A stretch of DNA of 64,000 nt from an uncultured Actinomycetes bacterium (lineage in GTDB: Bacteria; Actinomycetota; Acidimicrobiia; Acidimicrobiales; RAAP-2), in contig CAITNF010000015.1 in NCBI GenBank assembly GCA_903893745.1, forward strand, positions 27,725 through 91,724, read 5' to 3'. Position 1 is the first letter of the stretch, and each line of letters starts with the position of its first letter. A model generated the notes under the pieces. That model did no database searches. It saw only the letters and a program-made list of their open reading frames with translations, and was not told the origin of the DNA. Position numbers and translations under genes: made by a program. This document shows, one piece after another, positions 9,202 to 19,619 of the stretch.

Positions 9202-9828
9202 GTGACTGCCCGCGAGCTCGCCATGTTTCCACTGGGCATGGTTATATTCCCTCATCAGACGGCAGGCCTCTGCGTCTTTGAACCGAGGTATCGCCAACTC
9301 CTGGTTGATAGTGAAGAGTCCAGCGAATTTGGAACCTGCCTCATTGCACGGGGCTCGGAGGTTGGCGGAGGTGACGAGCGCACTTCGGTGGGAACCATGT
9401 TGCGAGTGCTGGGCACGCAAGAACTCGATGGCCAGATCCTGGTGATGGTCGAAGGTATTTCGTGCCTGACAATTGGTGCGTGGCTCCCAGATGCTCCCTA
9501 TCCTCGAGCGTTAGCCCAAGAACGGTCGGGGGACGACGCGGGGGTAGACCTGGCGTTGCTGAAGTCCACCGAGTCTGCCGTTCGTGCGTTACGAGCACTC
9601 CAGAGTGAGGTAATTGCTGACCAGTGTCTCCAGAACAACTGCGAAATGGACGCCGACCCCTGGATTCGTAGCTGGCAACTCTGTGCCCTTACGCCAATGT
9701 CGGTACTGGACCAGTTCAAAGTTCTGGGGTTGAGCAGTGTCAACGAACGCCTTCGCCTCGTTGCCGAGATCTGTTGTGAGCGATATGGCGATTACCAACG
9801 AATGTTGGAACTAGACGCCAGAAGTTGA
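9202..9828 (+). CDS. LON N-terminal substrate-binding domain protein
   Basis: LAMFPLGMVIFPHQTAGLCVFEPRYRQLL...FGTCLIARGSEVGGGDERTSVGTMLRV. Confidence 0.85.
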   Translation: MTARELAMFPLGMVIFPHQTAGLCVFEPRYRQLLVDSEESSEFGTCLIARGSEVGGGDERTSVGTMLRVLGTQELDGQILVMVEGISCLTIGAWLPDAPYPRALAQERSGDDAGVDLALLKSTESAVRALRALQSEVIADQCLQNNCEMDADPWIRSWQLCALTPMSVLDQFKVLGLSSVNERLRLVAEICCERYGDYQRMLELDARS

Positions 9829-9829
9829 T

Positions 9830-10201
9830 TTAACGCAGTTCGAGAAGATCTACGACAAAAATTAATGTTTCTCCTGGGGCAATGACGCCACCAGCGCCAC
9901 CATCACCGTAACCAAGGTATGGGGGAATGACGAGTCGGCGACGCCCGCCCACGCACATGCCAACCACTCCTTGATCCCAGCCAGCTATGACGTAGCCCGA
10001 TCCCAGTGGAAAAGAGAAGGGCTCGCCACGATTCCATGACGCGTCAAACTCTTGACCGGTCGAGGCCGAGACGCCAACGTAGTGCACGACAGCCGTTTGA
10101 CCGGCCTTGGCGGTCTCACCGCTGCCCACCGTCAACTCCTCAATGATGAGGTCGTCGGGGATAGGGCCGAGGTGTGGATCTACGAGTGGTTTTTCAGACA
10201 T
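9830..10201 (-). CDS. FKBP-type peptidyl-prolyl isomerase
   Basis: VHYVGVSASTGQEFDASW...VIAGWDQGVVGMCVGGRRRLVIPPYLGYG. Confidence 0.93.
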   Translation of the reverse strand: MSEKPLVDPHLGPIPDDLIIEELTVGSGETAKAGQTAVVHYVGVSASTGQEFDASWNRGEPFSFPLGSGYVIAGWDQGVVGMCVGGRRRLVIPPYLGYGDGGAGGVIAPGETLIFVVDLLELR

Positions 10202-10212
10202 GGTCAGAGATA

Positions 10213-11919
10213 TTAGCGGCGGTGCTGACGTGCTCCACTTGCGCCGCCGACCACTCGAACGTTGCGTGCTTCACGACCCTTGGGGCCATTGGCTTCTTCG
10301 AAGGTGATTTTCTGGCCTTGGGCGAGGGACTTAAATCCGTCACCCACGATGCTCGAGAAGTGAATAAATAAGTCGTCACCCTTGGCGTCGCTCGCAAAGC
10401 CGAAACCTTTTGAGTCATTGAAGAAACTCACGACTGCTTCGTTACCGCGAGCACCACGAGGCGCCTCGGCGCGATCGAAACGAGGCTCTTGTCGACGTTC
10501 GGGACGAGTACGTTCACTGACGCCACGATCGGTGCGAGGACCACGTTCGAAGTTTCCCGCACTACGAGGAGCAAACGCTCGCTCGCCACGAGATTCAGGA
10601 GTCCGAGGTGTGCGAGCACCGCGCTCAGCGCGCTCACCGCGCGGTGATTCACGACCTTCAACGCTTCGTGGCGCCCGTGCGGGGCGATCGTTGCGGCTCT
10701 CAAAGCTTCGTGGCGCGCGCTCAGGACGTTCGTTGCGACTCTTGCCGCCACGCTCGTCGAGGCGCTCCGCCGCTACCGAGTCGTCAACGGCTCCTAGTCG
10801 AATTGCGGGAGCGTCTTCGCGAGATTCAATCGAGACGGAAAGTCCGAGGGCCTTCTGGAGTCGCTTAACTTGACCGGTGACGTCTTCGCCAACCAGTGAG
10901 ATAACTGCTCCAGTGGCACCCGCACGGCCAGTACGACCTGAACGGTGCAGATAATCAGTTGCCTGAGCCGGTGGGTCGTAGTGCACGACTACTGGCAAGA
11001 GGTCAATGTGGATACCTCGAGCGGCAACGTCCGTGGCGACCAGTACTTGAATCTGCCCGGCCTTCACGCTGCGCAGAGCGCGCTCACGCTGAGCTTGGGT
11101 GCGGTCTCCGTGGAGGGCCACCGCCGAAATTCCGCGCTCACCGAGCTGACGGGTCAGGCGGTCGGCGCCGTGCTTCGTTCGAGTAAACACGATTGCCCGC
11201 TCGTACTGATCGACAATGTCGGCCGTAATCTGCGGACGCTGATCACGGGCCACGCGCCAGAAATAGTGGTCGACGTCGCTCGGAGCTTCTTCACCGACTA
11301 CGTCGTGAATGACGGCGTTATTAGTGAACTCGCGAACGAGTGATTTGACGTCGGGACCCATGGTCGCCGAGAACAACATCACGTGACGGTTGGTCGGGGT
11401 GGCCCCAACGATTCGACGCACGGCAGGGAGAAAGCCCATGTCGGCCATGCGATCGGCCTCGTCGACTACGACGGTGGTAATTGACGACAGGTCGAGCGCA
11501 CCTTGCTCCAACATGTCCTCAAGACGCCCGGGGCACGCTACGACGACGTCAACACCAAAGTTGAGCGCCTTTCGGGCCACGTTATAGGAGGTACCACCGT
11601 AGATACAGATAATGCGCCGTCCCCGGTCGTCGGTGAGCTGCGCCAACTCTTTTTGGACCTGGGCGGCTAATTCGCGGGTGGGTACCAAAATCAAGGCCAG
11701 CGGCTTACGGGGTCGGGCCTTACCGAGGCGGGCGAGCAAGGGCAGCCCAAAGGCCAGCGTCTTACCTGAACCAGTGGCCGCCTTGCCAACGACGTCGATT
11801 CCGGCCAGGGTGTCGGGGAGGGCTACTTCTTGAATGGGGAATGACTCAATAATTCCGCGAAGCCGAAGGCGTTCTACGAGATTGGACGGCACGCCGAGGT
11901 CGGCAAAGGGTACGGACAC
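10213..11919 (-). CDS. DEAD-box RNA helicase with Arg-rich linker and C-terminal cold-shock domain
   Basis: ATGSGKT, VDEADR (DEAD variant), SAT, HRSGRTGR; RS/RG-rich linker; C-terminal VVSFFNDSKGFGFASDAKGDDLFIHFSSI (RNP1/RNP2 of a CSD). Confidence 0.93.
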   Translation of the reverse strand: MSVPFADLGVPSNLVERLRLRGIIESFPIQEVALPDTLAGIDVVGKAATGSGKTLAFGLPLLARLGKARPRKPLALILVPTRELAAQVQKELAQLTDDRGRRIICIYGGTSYNVARKALNFGVDVVVACPGRLEDMLEQGALDLSSITTVVVDEADRMADMGFLPAVRRIVGATPTNRHVMLFSATMGPDVKSLVREFTNNAVIHDVVGEEAPSDVDHYFWRVARDQRPQITADIVDQYERAIVFTRTKHGADRLTRQLGERGISAVALHGDRTQAQRERALRSVKAGQIQVLVATDVAARGIHIDLLPVVVHYDPPAQATDYLHRSGRTGRAGATGAVISLVGEDVTGQVKRLQKALGLSVSIESREDAPAIRLGAVDDSVAAERLDERGGKSRNERPERAPRSFESRNDRPARAPRSVEGRESPRGERAERGARTPRTPESRGERAFAPRSAGNFERGPRTDRGVSERTRPERRQEPRFDRAEAPRGARGNEAVVSFFNDSKGFGFASDAKGDDLFIHFSSIVGDGFKSLAQGQKITFEEANGPKGREARNVRVVGGASGARQHRR

Positions 11920-12053
11920 TATGACTCCTACAAGTTGAGATGAGCCCAACTCGAAATGTCACGGTCGAATCGGTCTCCACCGCGATGTGCGGCAAAACAG
12001 TTTGATAAGGCTAGCAGGTCCAAACGTAAAACACCAGCCCAAACTTAAATTTC

Positions 12054-12136
12054 TGGTGCGGGCGGAGGGACTCGAACCCACACTCCGTAGAACTGGTACC
12101 TAAAACCAGCGCGTCTGCCAATTCCGCCACGCCCGC
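12054..12136 (-). tRNA. tRNA-Leu (anticodon TAG)
   Basis: GCGGGCG...CTGGT-TTTAGGT-ACCAG...GGGTTCGAGTCCCTCCGCCCGCACCA; class II variable arm; CCA encoded. Confidence 0.95.
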
Positions 12137-12198
12137 AAGATCTCCATTCTACGCACTGAATCGTGAGCGCTCCAAGCTCTGCACGGTAGATTGGTCTC

Positions 12199-12786
12199 AT
12201 GATTAACTCACAAATGAACGATGGCTTCGCCGCCAATGACCTAAATCAACGTCTTTTACGCGAACGAATTGTCATTTTGGGCTCTGAGGTTAACCAGAGC
12301 ACTGCGAATCGAATCTGTGCCGAGCTACTACTACTCGAGGCAGAAGATGGTGATCGCGACATCAGTCTCTATATCAACTCACCTGGAGGGTCGGTCACCG
12401 ACGGTCTGGCCATCTACGACACGATGCAGTACGTGAACTGTGATATTCGTACTATCTGTGTCGGCATGGCGGCATCGATGGGCCAATTCTTGCTGTGTTC
12501 GGGTACTCCCGGAAAAAGGTTTTCACTGCCGCACAGTCGCATCTTGATGCACCAACCTTCCGCGGGCGGCATGCAGGGTCAAGCCTCGGATATTGCTATT
12601 CAGGCGGAGCAGATTGTTTACATGAAAAAAATGTTGGCCGAGCGGATTGCGTTTCACACGGGTCAGCCCCTCGAGCGCATCGTGACCGATTCGGACCGTG
12701 ATCGATGGTTCACCGCGCAAGAAGCCCTCGAGTACGGATTCATTGACGCCGTGATCGACCGTTCGGCAAGCCGCCAAGGTAACTAG
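12199..12786 (+). CDS. clpP: ATP-dependent Clp protease proteolytic subunit
   Basis: [55 protein letters not shown]...[11 protein letters not shown]...MHQPS. Confidence 0.96.
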   Translation: MINSQMNDGFAANDLNQRLLRERIVILGSEVNQSTANRICAELLLLEAEDGDRDISLYINSPGGSVTDGLAIYDTMQYVNCDIRTICVGMAASMGQFLLCSGTPGKRFSLPHSRILMHQPSAGGMQGQASDIAIQAEQIVYMKKMLAERIAFHTGQPLERIVTDSDRDRWFTAQEALEYGFIDAVIDRSASRQGN

Positions 12787-13721
12787 TGGCGCAAACGCCT
12801 CCGGCGAATGCTTCGAGGCGCCATCTAGCTGACGCACCAGTTCGCGTGGTCAGCGCGAGGGCGAGTTTGGCGACGCGTCTTCGCAATCTCGTCGAGCGAA
12901 GAGAACTTCTAACGAGTCTGATCTCTTCCGATATTCGAATTAAGTACAAGGGCTCCGCGCTAGGACTGTTCTGGTCGATGTTGTCACCAGCTATGACACT
13001 CGGCATGTACTACATGGTGTTTTCGTTCTTTCTCAAGAACGGAATTCCGAACTTCGTGATTTACCTGTTTTCCGGCTTAGTGGTGTGGAATATGTTTCAA
13101 AATGCGGTGAACGGCGCGACGGGCGTGATTGTTGACCGGGCGGGACTGGTCAAGAAAGTCTCGTTCCCACGAGAGATTTTGGCGCTTTCAAATGTCGGAT
13201 CTGCCGTGATCTACTTCGGAATCCAGCTGGTGGTCCTGGCGATTTTCCTTTTAATTTTCGGTCACGCGCCGGCGTGGGGATTCATGTGGATTCTGCCCAT
13301 TTCATTTACGGCGCTTTACCTCTTCACTGCGTCGGTCGCCATTGTGATGTCCGCCATCACGGTCTATCTGCGCGACGTGAAACATCTCATGGAGGTGGCG
13401 CTGCAGTTGTGGTTCTGGTTGACGCCGGTGGTCTACTCGTTCGAAAACTCACTTTCGGCACCCCTGCATCGACATGGGCTCTCGGCTCTCTATTTCTTGA
13501 ACCCCATTACGTTGATTGTGCTGACGTTCCAGCGAGTGTTCTACGTCAGCACGACAGTGCGATCCACGACGTCCCACGCAATGATCAAAATTTTGCCGAC
13601 GTGGCCTATGTCCACGTATTTCTATCTGAATGTGGCGCTCCTGGGCATTATGGTTCTGCTCTTCTTGGCCGCCGAGAGTATCTTCGGGCGACTCGAGGGC
13701 AACTTTGAGTCGGAGCTCTAG
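12786..13721 (+). CDS. ABC-2-type polysaccharide/teichoic-acid export permease (Wzm/TagG-like)
   Basis: RELLTSLISSDIRIKYKGSALGLFWSMLSPAMTLGMYYMVFSFFL...; paired with the next ATPase. Confidence 0.88.
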   Translation: MAQTPPANASRRHLADAPVRVVSARASLATRLRNLVERRELLTSLISSDIRIKYKGSALGLFWSMLSPAMTLGMYYMVFSFFLKNGIPNFVIYLFSGLVVWNMFQNAVNGATGVIVDRAGLVKKVSFPREILALSNVGSAVIYFGIQLVVLAIFLLIFGHAPAWGFMWILPISFTALYLFTASVAIVMSAITVYLRDVKHLMEVALQLWFWLTPVVYSFENSLSAPLHRHGLSALYFLNPITLIVLTFQRVFYVSTTVRSTTSHAMIKILPTWPMSTYFYLNVALLGIMVLLFLAAESIFGRLEGNFESEL

Positions 13722-14872
13722 TGGTTGACGTTATTCAAGTTGAGGGTGTCGCCAAGCAGTTCAAGATTCATCACGAACGGCACCAGTCGCTAAAGGAGCG
13801 ACTCCTTCACCCCAAGTCCGGCTCGGTTGAGCTCTTTCACGCGTTAAGTGAAGTGAGCTTCAACGTGGCTGATGGTGAGACGGTTGGAATTCTCGGGCAT
13901 AACGGTTCGGGTAAATCAACACTGCTGAAGTGCATCTGCGGAGTACTGCAGCCCACGTCCGGGGTGATTCGCCTGCGCGGAAGTCTGGCCGCCCTCTTGG
14001 AGCTCGGTGCTGGTTTCCAGCACGAGCTGTCCGGTCGCGACAACGTGTACCTCTACGGAGCAATGTTGGGCTTCTCTCGCCGGATGATTGACGCAATCTT
14101 TGACGAGATTGTGGCCTTTAGTGAACTCGAGCAGTTCATCGATACCCAAGTGAAGTTCTATTCGAGTGGTATGTACGTGCGCTTGGCCTTCGCTGTTGCG
14201 GTGAACGTGAATCCCGATATTTTGGTGGTTGACGAAGTACTCGCGGTGGGTGACGAGCGATTCCAGGCAAAATGCATTGACCGAATTCGTCAGTTTCAAG
14301 AAGAGGGTCGATCAATCCTGCTGGTGACCCACAACGCGGACACGGTGCGCGCGCTTTGCAGCCGAGCAATTGTCCTAAACAGTGGTGCGATGATTGCGGA
14401 CGGACCAGTTCAAGACTCACTGCGAATATTTCGAGAACACATGCTCGAACAAGCCATTGAGCACGATCGCAGTGGAAGCCAGTCTCAAGTCAGTATCGAC
14501 GCCATTACGACACCCTCGGGTTCATTCGACGTGCGAAGTGGCGCCGGGCTCCACTTTGATGTTGACGTGACGGCCGACACGGCTTACAGCGGGAATTTCG
14601 TCATGGAAGTCTTTACTCGAGCGGGACTTTTGGTCAGTCGCAGTGCCGCGCAGGGCGCCCCCGTGAACCTCAAGCCGGGGGCGAATCGAGTGGCGGTTGA
14701 GCTGCCCTCGATTCCCTTGCTCGACGGCGTCTTTGACATCAACGTGGGCATCATGGACGAGCGTGGGAACACTGTCATTGCGTGGCGCGAACAAGCGGCC
14801 ACCATGCAGGTGTTGTACGACGGTCACGCGGGTGGCGTCGTCGAACTCAGCCCTTCAATCCGCCAGCAGTGA
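13721..14872 (+). CDS. ABC exporter ATPase with C-terminal Wzt-like beta-sandwich domain (TagH/Wzt-like)
   Basis: [45 protein letters not shown]; ~140 aa C-terminal extension. Confidence 0.9.
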   Translation: MVDVIQVEGVAKQFKIHHERHQSLKERLLHPKSGSVELFHALSEVSFNVADGETVGILGHNGSGKSTLLKCICGVLQPTSGVIRLRGSLAALLELGAGFQHELSGRDNVYLYGAMLGFSRRMIDAIFDEIVAFSELEQFIDTQVKFYSSGMYVRLAFAVAVNVNPDILVVDEVLAVGDERFQAKCIDRIRQFQEEGRSILLVTHNADTVRALCSRAIVLNSGAMIADGPVQDSLRIFREHMLEQAIEHDRSGSQSQVSIDAITTPSGSFDVRSGAGLHFDVDVTADTAYSGNFVMEVFTRAGLLVSRSAAQGAPVNLKPGANRVAVELPSIPLLDGVFDINVGIMDERGNTVIAWREQAATMQVLYDGHAGGVVELSPSIRQQ

Positions 14873-14875
14873 CAC

Positions 14876-15544
14876 TTACGACATCGCGCTGAATCGCTCA
14901 AACTGCTTGAGCGCGCCAAATCGACCTAGTTTTCCGCAGTCGTAGCCGTAGGTGGCTCCTTGCAAGAGGCGTCGATCGCCACGAGAATTACCGTATCCGT
15001 AAATTACTGGGGCCGTGTCGTAGTGACGCGTCTCGACCCACTCGTTGAGGCGCCGCATCTTTTCGCTACCGCGACAGTTTTGTCCCAGGTAACTACCGCT
15101 CAATTTGCCACGAGCATCGACCGCCAAGCGGGTGCCGACCGCCCCAGTGACGTGAAGCTCTTGGGCAATCACGTCAACGTAGATCTGCGGCGAGGCCGAC
15201 ACGATGACCACGTCGTGGCCCTGGGAACGGTGCCAGCCAAGGCGAGCGATCACGGCGGGGCGACCTTGGTGGGCCAGATGTTCAAGGGCAAACTCGCGTG
15301 ACTGCTCGACTACCTTCGCCAGTTCACGTCCAGTGAGAAGTTGTTGGAAGAGTCGTTCCTTCGCTTGGTCCGCAGCGCTTCCGCTCAGTAGTGCACCCAC
15401 GGTCAAGGGGACCAGCAGATCTAGGGCACAACGATAGGTACGGCCGCGTCCCGCAATGTAACTCAACCAGTGAAAGACGCTGCCACCTTCGGTCAAGGTG
15501 CCATCAAGATCGAAGGCCGCAACAACGGGGGGAGGATTCGTCAT
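14876..15544 (-). CDS. HAD-IB family hydrolase (SerB-like)
   Basis: AAFDLDGTLTEGGSVFHW...VIVSASPQIYVDVIAQELHVTGAVGTRL. Confidence 0.9.
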   Translation of the reverse strand: MTNPPPVVAAFDLDGTLTEGGSVFHWLSYIAGRGRTYRCALDLLVPLTVGALLSGSAADQAKERLFQQLLTGRELAKVVEQSREFALEHLAHQGRPAVIARLGWHRSQGHDVVIVSASPQIYVDVIAQELHVTGAVGTRLAVDARGKLSGSYLGQNCRGSEKMRRLNEWVETRHYDTAPVIYGYGNSRGDRRLLQGATYGYDCGKLGRFGALKQFERFSAMS

Positions 15545-15641
15545 TTCTCTAGTTTCACAGCCCCAACGACTGCAACCTTCGCATATCTCTATAAATTCAG
15601 TAGTAAATAGGGATAAATCACTACTTTCCGTTACACTGGTT

Positions 15642-15663
15642 AGACCAGTCACGAGACTGGTCT
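15642..15663. repeat. Perfect 9-bp inverted repeat in the peroxiredoxin 5' region
   Basis: AGACCAGTC-ACGA-GACTGGTCT. Confidence 0.85.
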
Positions 15664-15684
15664 CGTAGTTAAGGAGCAAAGTAC

Positions 15685-16320
15685 ATGGCAGTACGTCTCG
15701 GTGACGTGGCCCCCGACTTCTCGGCGCAAACCACAGATGGACCAATCAAGTTTCACGAATGGCTCGGCGACAGCTGGGGCATTCTCTTTTCACACCCAAA
15801 GGATTTCACTCCGGTGTGCACCACCGAGCTCGGTGGTTTTGCCAAGCGCAAGGCTGACTTTGATGCTCGCAACACCAAGATCATCGGACTCTCGGTCGAC
15901 GACGTCGCGTCGCACGACAAGTGGAAGGGTGACATTGCCGAAACACAAGGCACTGCTCTTAACTTCCCACTGATTGGTGACGAGAATCACGTCGTTGCCG
16001 ATCTGTATGACATGATCCATCCCAACGCGAACGACACGCTCACGGTGCGCAGTGTCTTCATCATTGGACCGGACAAGAAAATCAAACTTACGTTGACCTA
16101 CCCTGCATCAACTGGTCGAAACATCGACGAAGTCTTGCGAGTGCTGGACTCGTTGCAACTCACCGCGAACTACCAAGTTGCGACGCCGGTGAACTGGAAA
16201 GACGGCGACGACGTCATCATCGTTAACTCAGTGAGCGACGAGGACGCGAAGACCAAGTTCCCTAAGGGATTCAAAAAGTTGAAGGACTATCTACGGATGA
16301 CCCCTCAGCCCAACAAATAG
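15685..16320 (+). CDS. Peroxiredoxin, 1-Cys (Prx6-like)
   Basis: [25 protein letters not shown]...; 211 aa with Prx6-type C-terminal extension. Confidence 0.92.
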   Translation: MAVRLGDVAPDFSAQTTDGPIKFHEWLGDSWGILFSHPKDFTPVCTTELGGFAKRKADFDARNTKIIGLSVDDVASHDKWKGDIAETQGTALNFPLIGDENHVVADLYDMIHPNANDTLTVRSVFIIGPDKKIKLTLTYPASTGRNIDEVLRVLDSLQLTANYQVATPVNWKDGDDVIIVNSVSDEDAKTKFPKGFKKLKDYLRMTPQPNK

Positions 16321-16331
16321 TAGGCATCACC

Positions 16332-16365
16332 CACAAAGCGGCCGCCTTCGGGTGGCCGCTTTGTG
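16332..16365 (+). terminator. Intrinsic terminator-like hairpin after peroxiredoxin
   Basis: CACAAAGCGGCCgccttcgggtGGCCGCTTTGTG. Confidence 0.85.
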
Positions 16366-16402
16366 CTGTCGCCAATTAGCCTGGCCAAAACTAAGGAGCA
16401 CA

Positions 16403-17245
16403 ATGTCAAACTCATCAACATTTACGTACGCTGGCCAAACGGTTCGCCGACTCGGTTTTGGGGCGATGCGCATTACCGGTGAGGGAGTGTGGGGTTACCC
16501 CACTGACCGTGGCGAAGCGATACGAGTACTGCAACGGGCCGTTGAACTCGGCGTTGATTTTATTGATACGGCGGACTCGTACGGTCCGTTCGTCTCCGAG
16601 GAATTGATTTTTGAGGCACTGCACCCCTTTGGTCAGGTCAAAGTCGCGACCAAGGCGGGGCTATTACGAACGGGTCCCGGGGTGTGGGTACCGTGCGGAC
16701 GTCCCGACTATTTGCGACAAGAGTGTGAGCTTTCACTTCGACGACTGGGTCAAGATTCGATTGATCTTTTTCAATTGCATCGGATTGATGCAACCGTACC
16801 CGCCGACGAACAGTTCGGTCTACTAAAGGCGCTTCTTGACGAGGGTAAAGTTCGCGCAGTGGGACTGTCGGAAGTCTCAGTTGACGAAATTGTTGCGGCC
16901 CGCAAGATAGTGCCGATCTCGACCGTACAAAATCTCTATAACGTGACGAATCGCCAGAGTGAGGATGTGCTCAACTACTGCGAGAGTGAGGGGATTGGTT
17001 TCATCCCTTGGTTCCCTGTGGCCTCGGGCGACTTAGCTCGACCGGGTGGAGCGCTCGACGGTTTGGCGGCACCCCTTGGAATCACCGTTGCGCAGTTATC
17101 ACTGGCGTGGCTTCTTGCTCGCTCGCCCGTGATGATGCCAATTCCGGGAACGTCGAAAGTTGCGCATCTCGAAGAGAACTGTGCGGCGTCGTCAATCGAA
17201 CTAGACGAGGCCACTTTCAAGGCTGTCGACGCATTGGGCCGTTAG
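16403..17245 (+). CDS. Aldo/keto reductase
   Basis: [20 protein letters not shown]...[13 protein letters not shown]...DLFQLHRID. Confidence 0.92.
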   Translation: MSNSSTFTYAGQTVRRLGFGAMRITGEGVWGYPTDRGEAIRVLQRAVELGVDFIDTADSYGPFVSEELIFEALHPFGQVKVATKAGLLRTGPGVWVPCGRPDYLRQECELSLRRLGQDSIDLFQLHRIDATVPADEQFGLLKALLDEGKVRAVGLSEVSVDEIVAARKIVPISTVQNLYNVTNRQSEDVLNYCESEGIGFIPWFPVASGDLARPGGALDGLAAPLGITVAQLSLAWLLARSPVMMPIPGTSKVAHLEENCAASSIELDEATFKAVDALGR

Positions 17246-19008
17246 TCCCCGCGTTGCAGCTGTTCGAGCAAGCTGGCACGGAGTTCGCGCTTTAGTACTT
17301 TTCCTTGAGGATTACGCGGCAGCGGGTCAGTGCGAAACATAATGACGGTAGGCACTTCGAACTTCGCGAGACGCTGCGCGACGTGTCGAGATAGCTCTTC
17401 AGCCTCGATCACCCTGCCGGCTCGAAGCACAATGACGGCCGCGACTTCCTCACCGAGTACGGGGTGGGGCACGCCAATGACGGCGCAGTCAGTCACCGCG
17501 GGATGCTCAAAAATGGCCGCTTCCACCGTTACCGAGTACACGTTTTCTCCACCTCGAATGATCATGTCCTTCGCGCGGTCCACGATGTACAAGTAGCCGT
17601 CGTCATCAATCCGTCCGATATCGCCAGTGTGGAGCCAGCCATTGGTGAAGGACTGCGCGGTGGCTTCGGGTTTATGCCAGTAACCGCGCACAACGTTTGG
17701 TCCCTTAATCCAGACCTCGCCAAGGACTTCGGGGCCGGTGGGCCGATCATCGGGTGGCTCACTGCCTTCAAACGACTCGGGCACAATCGCAACCTCGCAC
17801 ACCGGAACCGGCACGCCGCAGCTGCGAGGTCGTTCGACGTAGTCGGGACCGTTGTTTAACGCCACCGCCGCCGACGTCTCAGTGAGTCCGTAACCGTTAC
17901 CGGGCTGCGCCTTGGGGAAGGCGGCGCGAATGCGCTTCACGAGTTCGGGTGGTGCGGGAGCTCCACCGTAGGAGACACTTCGCACGGTAGTGGTGTCAAA
18001 GGTTGCAAAGTCTGGGTGATCAAGGATCTGCATCGCGATGGTGGGCACGCCGCCAATCATCGTGATGTGTTCACGCTCAATCAGCGCGAGTGCCTTGGCG
18101 GCGTCAAAGTGATGCATCATCACGACCTTCCCGCCCGCGGCCGTGTTGACCACCATCACGGCCAGACATCCGGTGGCGTGAAACAGCGGGATATTCAACA
18201 GATTGGCGTTTTGTGGACTGGGACCGTCGCCGTCGAGGGACTCTTCTAAGCGCATCGCGGCCCGTTGACCAATGAAGAACAGATTCATCAGGTTCGTCAC
18301 CAAATTACGATGGGTTCCGACGGCACCCTTTGGCCGGCCAGTTGTTCCCGAGGTGTAGAACATCGTCGCGTCGTCATCGGTGTCAACCGCAACGTCAGGA
18401 GGCGTTTGAAGTGGGTCCACGTCGCCGAGGAGTGTTTGAAAATCAAGTATGGCGACTCGAGCGTGGGGAGCACCGAGCTGGGCGGGCCTCGAGGGATCCT
18501 CGCTAATCACGATGACCGTTGTAACGAATTCCAATTCGTCAAGTAGTGGTCGAATGCGCTCAAGACGTTCCTCGTCGACGAGCACTATCTTCGATCCAGA
18601 ATCGCTGAGGCCGTATCCAAGTTCGTCACTAGTCCACCACGCATTGAGCGGGACCGCTACCGCACCCACGACGAGTGCTCCCCAAAAAGCCACTACCCAC
18701 TGAGGAAGATTGCGAGCCGCGATGGCCACTCGATCGCCCTTTTGCACGTCCAGCGCAACGAGTCGGTGGGCGAAGGTTGCCGCTTGGCGGTAGTGCTCAT
18801 CAAAGGTCAGGCGCTGTTCTTCGTACACGAGGAACTCACGTGTGGCGTGATTCAGTGAGAGATCGAGAATCTGACGAAGGGTGGCGGGCGCGTGCTTCCA
18901 TACATTCATCGGTGTTCCGAGAACCGTGGCGGTATCCATCTCGAACATTTGTCCGGGCGCAGTCAACTGGGCGGTGGCGTCAACAATCGAGAGACGATTA
19001 CTACTCAT
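17242..19008 (-). CDS. Acyl-CoA synthetase / class I adenylate-forming enzyme
   Basis: [72 protein letters not shown]. Confidence 0.93.
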   Translation of the reverse strand: MSSNRLSIVDATAQLTAPGQMFEMDTATVLGTPMNVWKHAPATLRQILDLSLNHATREFLVYEEQRLTFDEHYRQAATFAHRLVALDVQKGDRVAIAARNLPQWVVAFWGALVVGAVAVPLNAWWTSDELGYGLSDSGSKIVLVDEERLERIRPLLDELEFVTTVIVISEDPSRPAQLGAPHARVAILDFQTLLGDVDPLQTPPDVAVDTDDDATMFYTSGTTGRPKGAVGTHRNLVTNLMNLFFIGQRAAMRLEESLDGDGPSPQNANLLNIPLFHATGCLAVMVVNTAAGGKVVMMHHFDAAKALALIEREHITMIGGVPTIAMQILDHPDFATFDTTTVRSVSYGGAPAPPELVKRIRAAFPKAQPGNGYGLTETSAAVALNNGPDYVERPRSCGVPVPVCEVAIVPESFEGSEPPDDRPTGPEVLGEVWIKGPNVVRGYWHKPEATAQSFTNGWLHTGDIGRIDDDGYLYIVDRAKDMIIRGGENVYSVTVEAAIFEHPAVTDCAVIGVPHPVLGEEVAAVIVLRAGRVIEAEELSRHVAQRLAKFEVPTVIMFRTDPLPRNPQGKVLKRELRASLLEQLQRGD

Positions 19009-19564
19009 GTGACGGTGCCTCCGAATCGGGCGCGGGGCGAAAGAGCGTGTTGCGGTAGTGAACAAGTTCACTAATTGACTCGCGAATGTCGTCAAGTGCA
19101 CGGTGGGTCGTGGCCTTTTCATCCATGGCCGCGAGCACTGCTGGATTCCAGCGACGCGCGAGCTCTTTCAACGTAGAGACGTCCACATTGCGGTAGTGGA
19201 AAAATGCTTCGAGCTCGGGCATGTACTCCTGAAGAAATCGTCGGTCAGTGCCAATTGAATTTCCACAGAGCGGAACGGTGCGAGCTTCGCCAATGTGTGC
19301 ACGCAGAAAAGTGAGCGTCGTTTGCTCGGCCTCGGCAACTGAGACCTTCGATGCCGCGATTGCTGGCAAAAGTCCCGATTTGGTATGCATGTCTCGAACA
19401 AAGTCGCCCATCTCCGCGAGCTCCTCGGGTGTGGCGTGCAGCACTAAATCGGGACCTTCTGCGACGATCTGTAAGTCGTCATCGGTAACCAGTGTGGCTA
19501 TCTCCACAATTACGTGGCGCCCCGGTTCGAGTCCGGTCATTTCTAAGTCCATCCACACGAGCAC
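19001..19564 (-). CDS. orn: Oligoribonuclease
   Basis: MLVWMDLEMTGLEPGRHVIVEIATLVTDDDL...; HRALDDIRESISEL (DEDDh). Confidence 0.96.
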   Translation of the reverse strand: MLVWMDLEMTGLEPGRHVIVEIATLVTDDDLQIVAEGPDLVLHATPEELAEMGDFVRDMHTKSGLLPAIAASKVSVAEAEQTTLTFLRAHIGEARTVPLCGNSIGTDRRFLQEYMPELEAFFHYRNVDVSTLKELARRWNPAVLAAMDEKATTHRALDDIRESISELVHYRNTLFRPAPDSEAPSHE

Positions 19565-19619
19565 AGTGCGACACTACCGAACTCCGACACAGGGTCGACG
19601 CGAACGATAGTCTCGGCCC

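Noticed and set aside
16332-16365. Perfect palindrome after peroxiredoxin as a novel element
   Set aside because: Position and GC-rich stem with short loop fit an ordinary intrinsic terminator.
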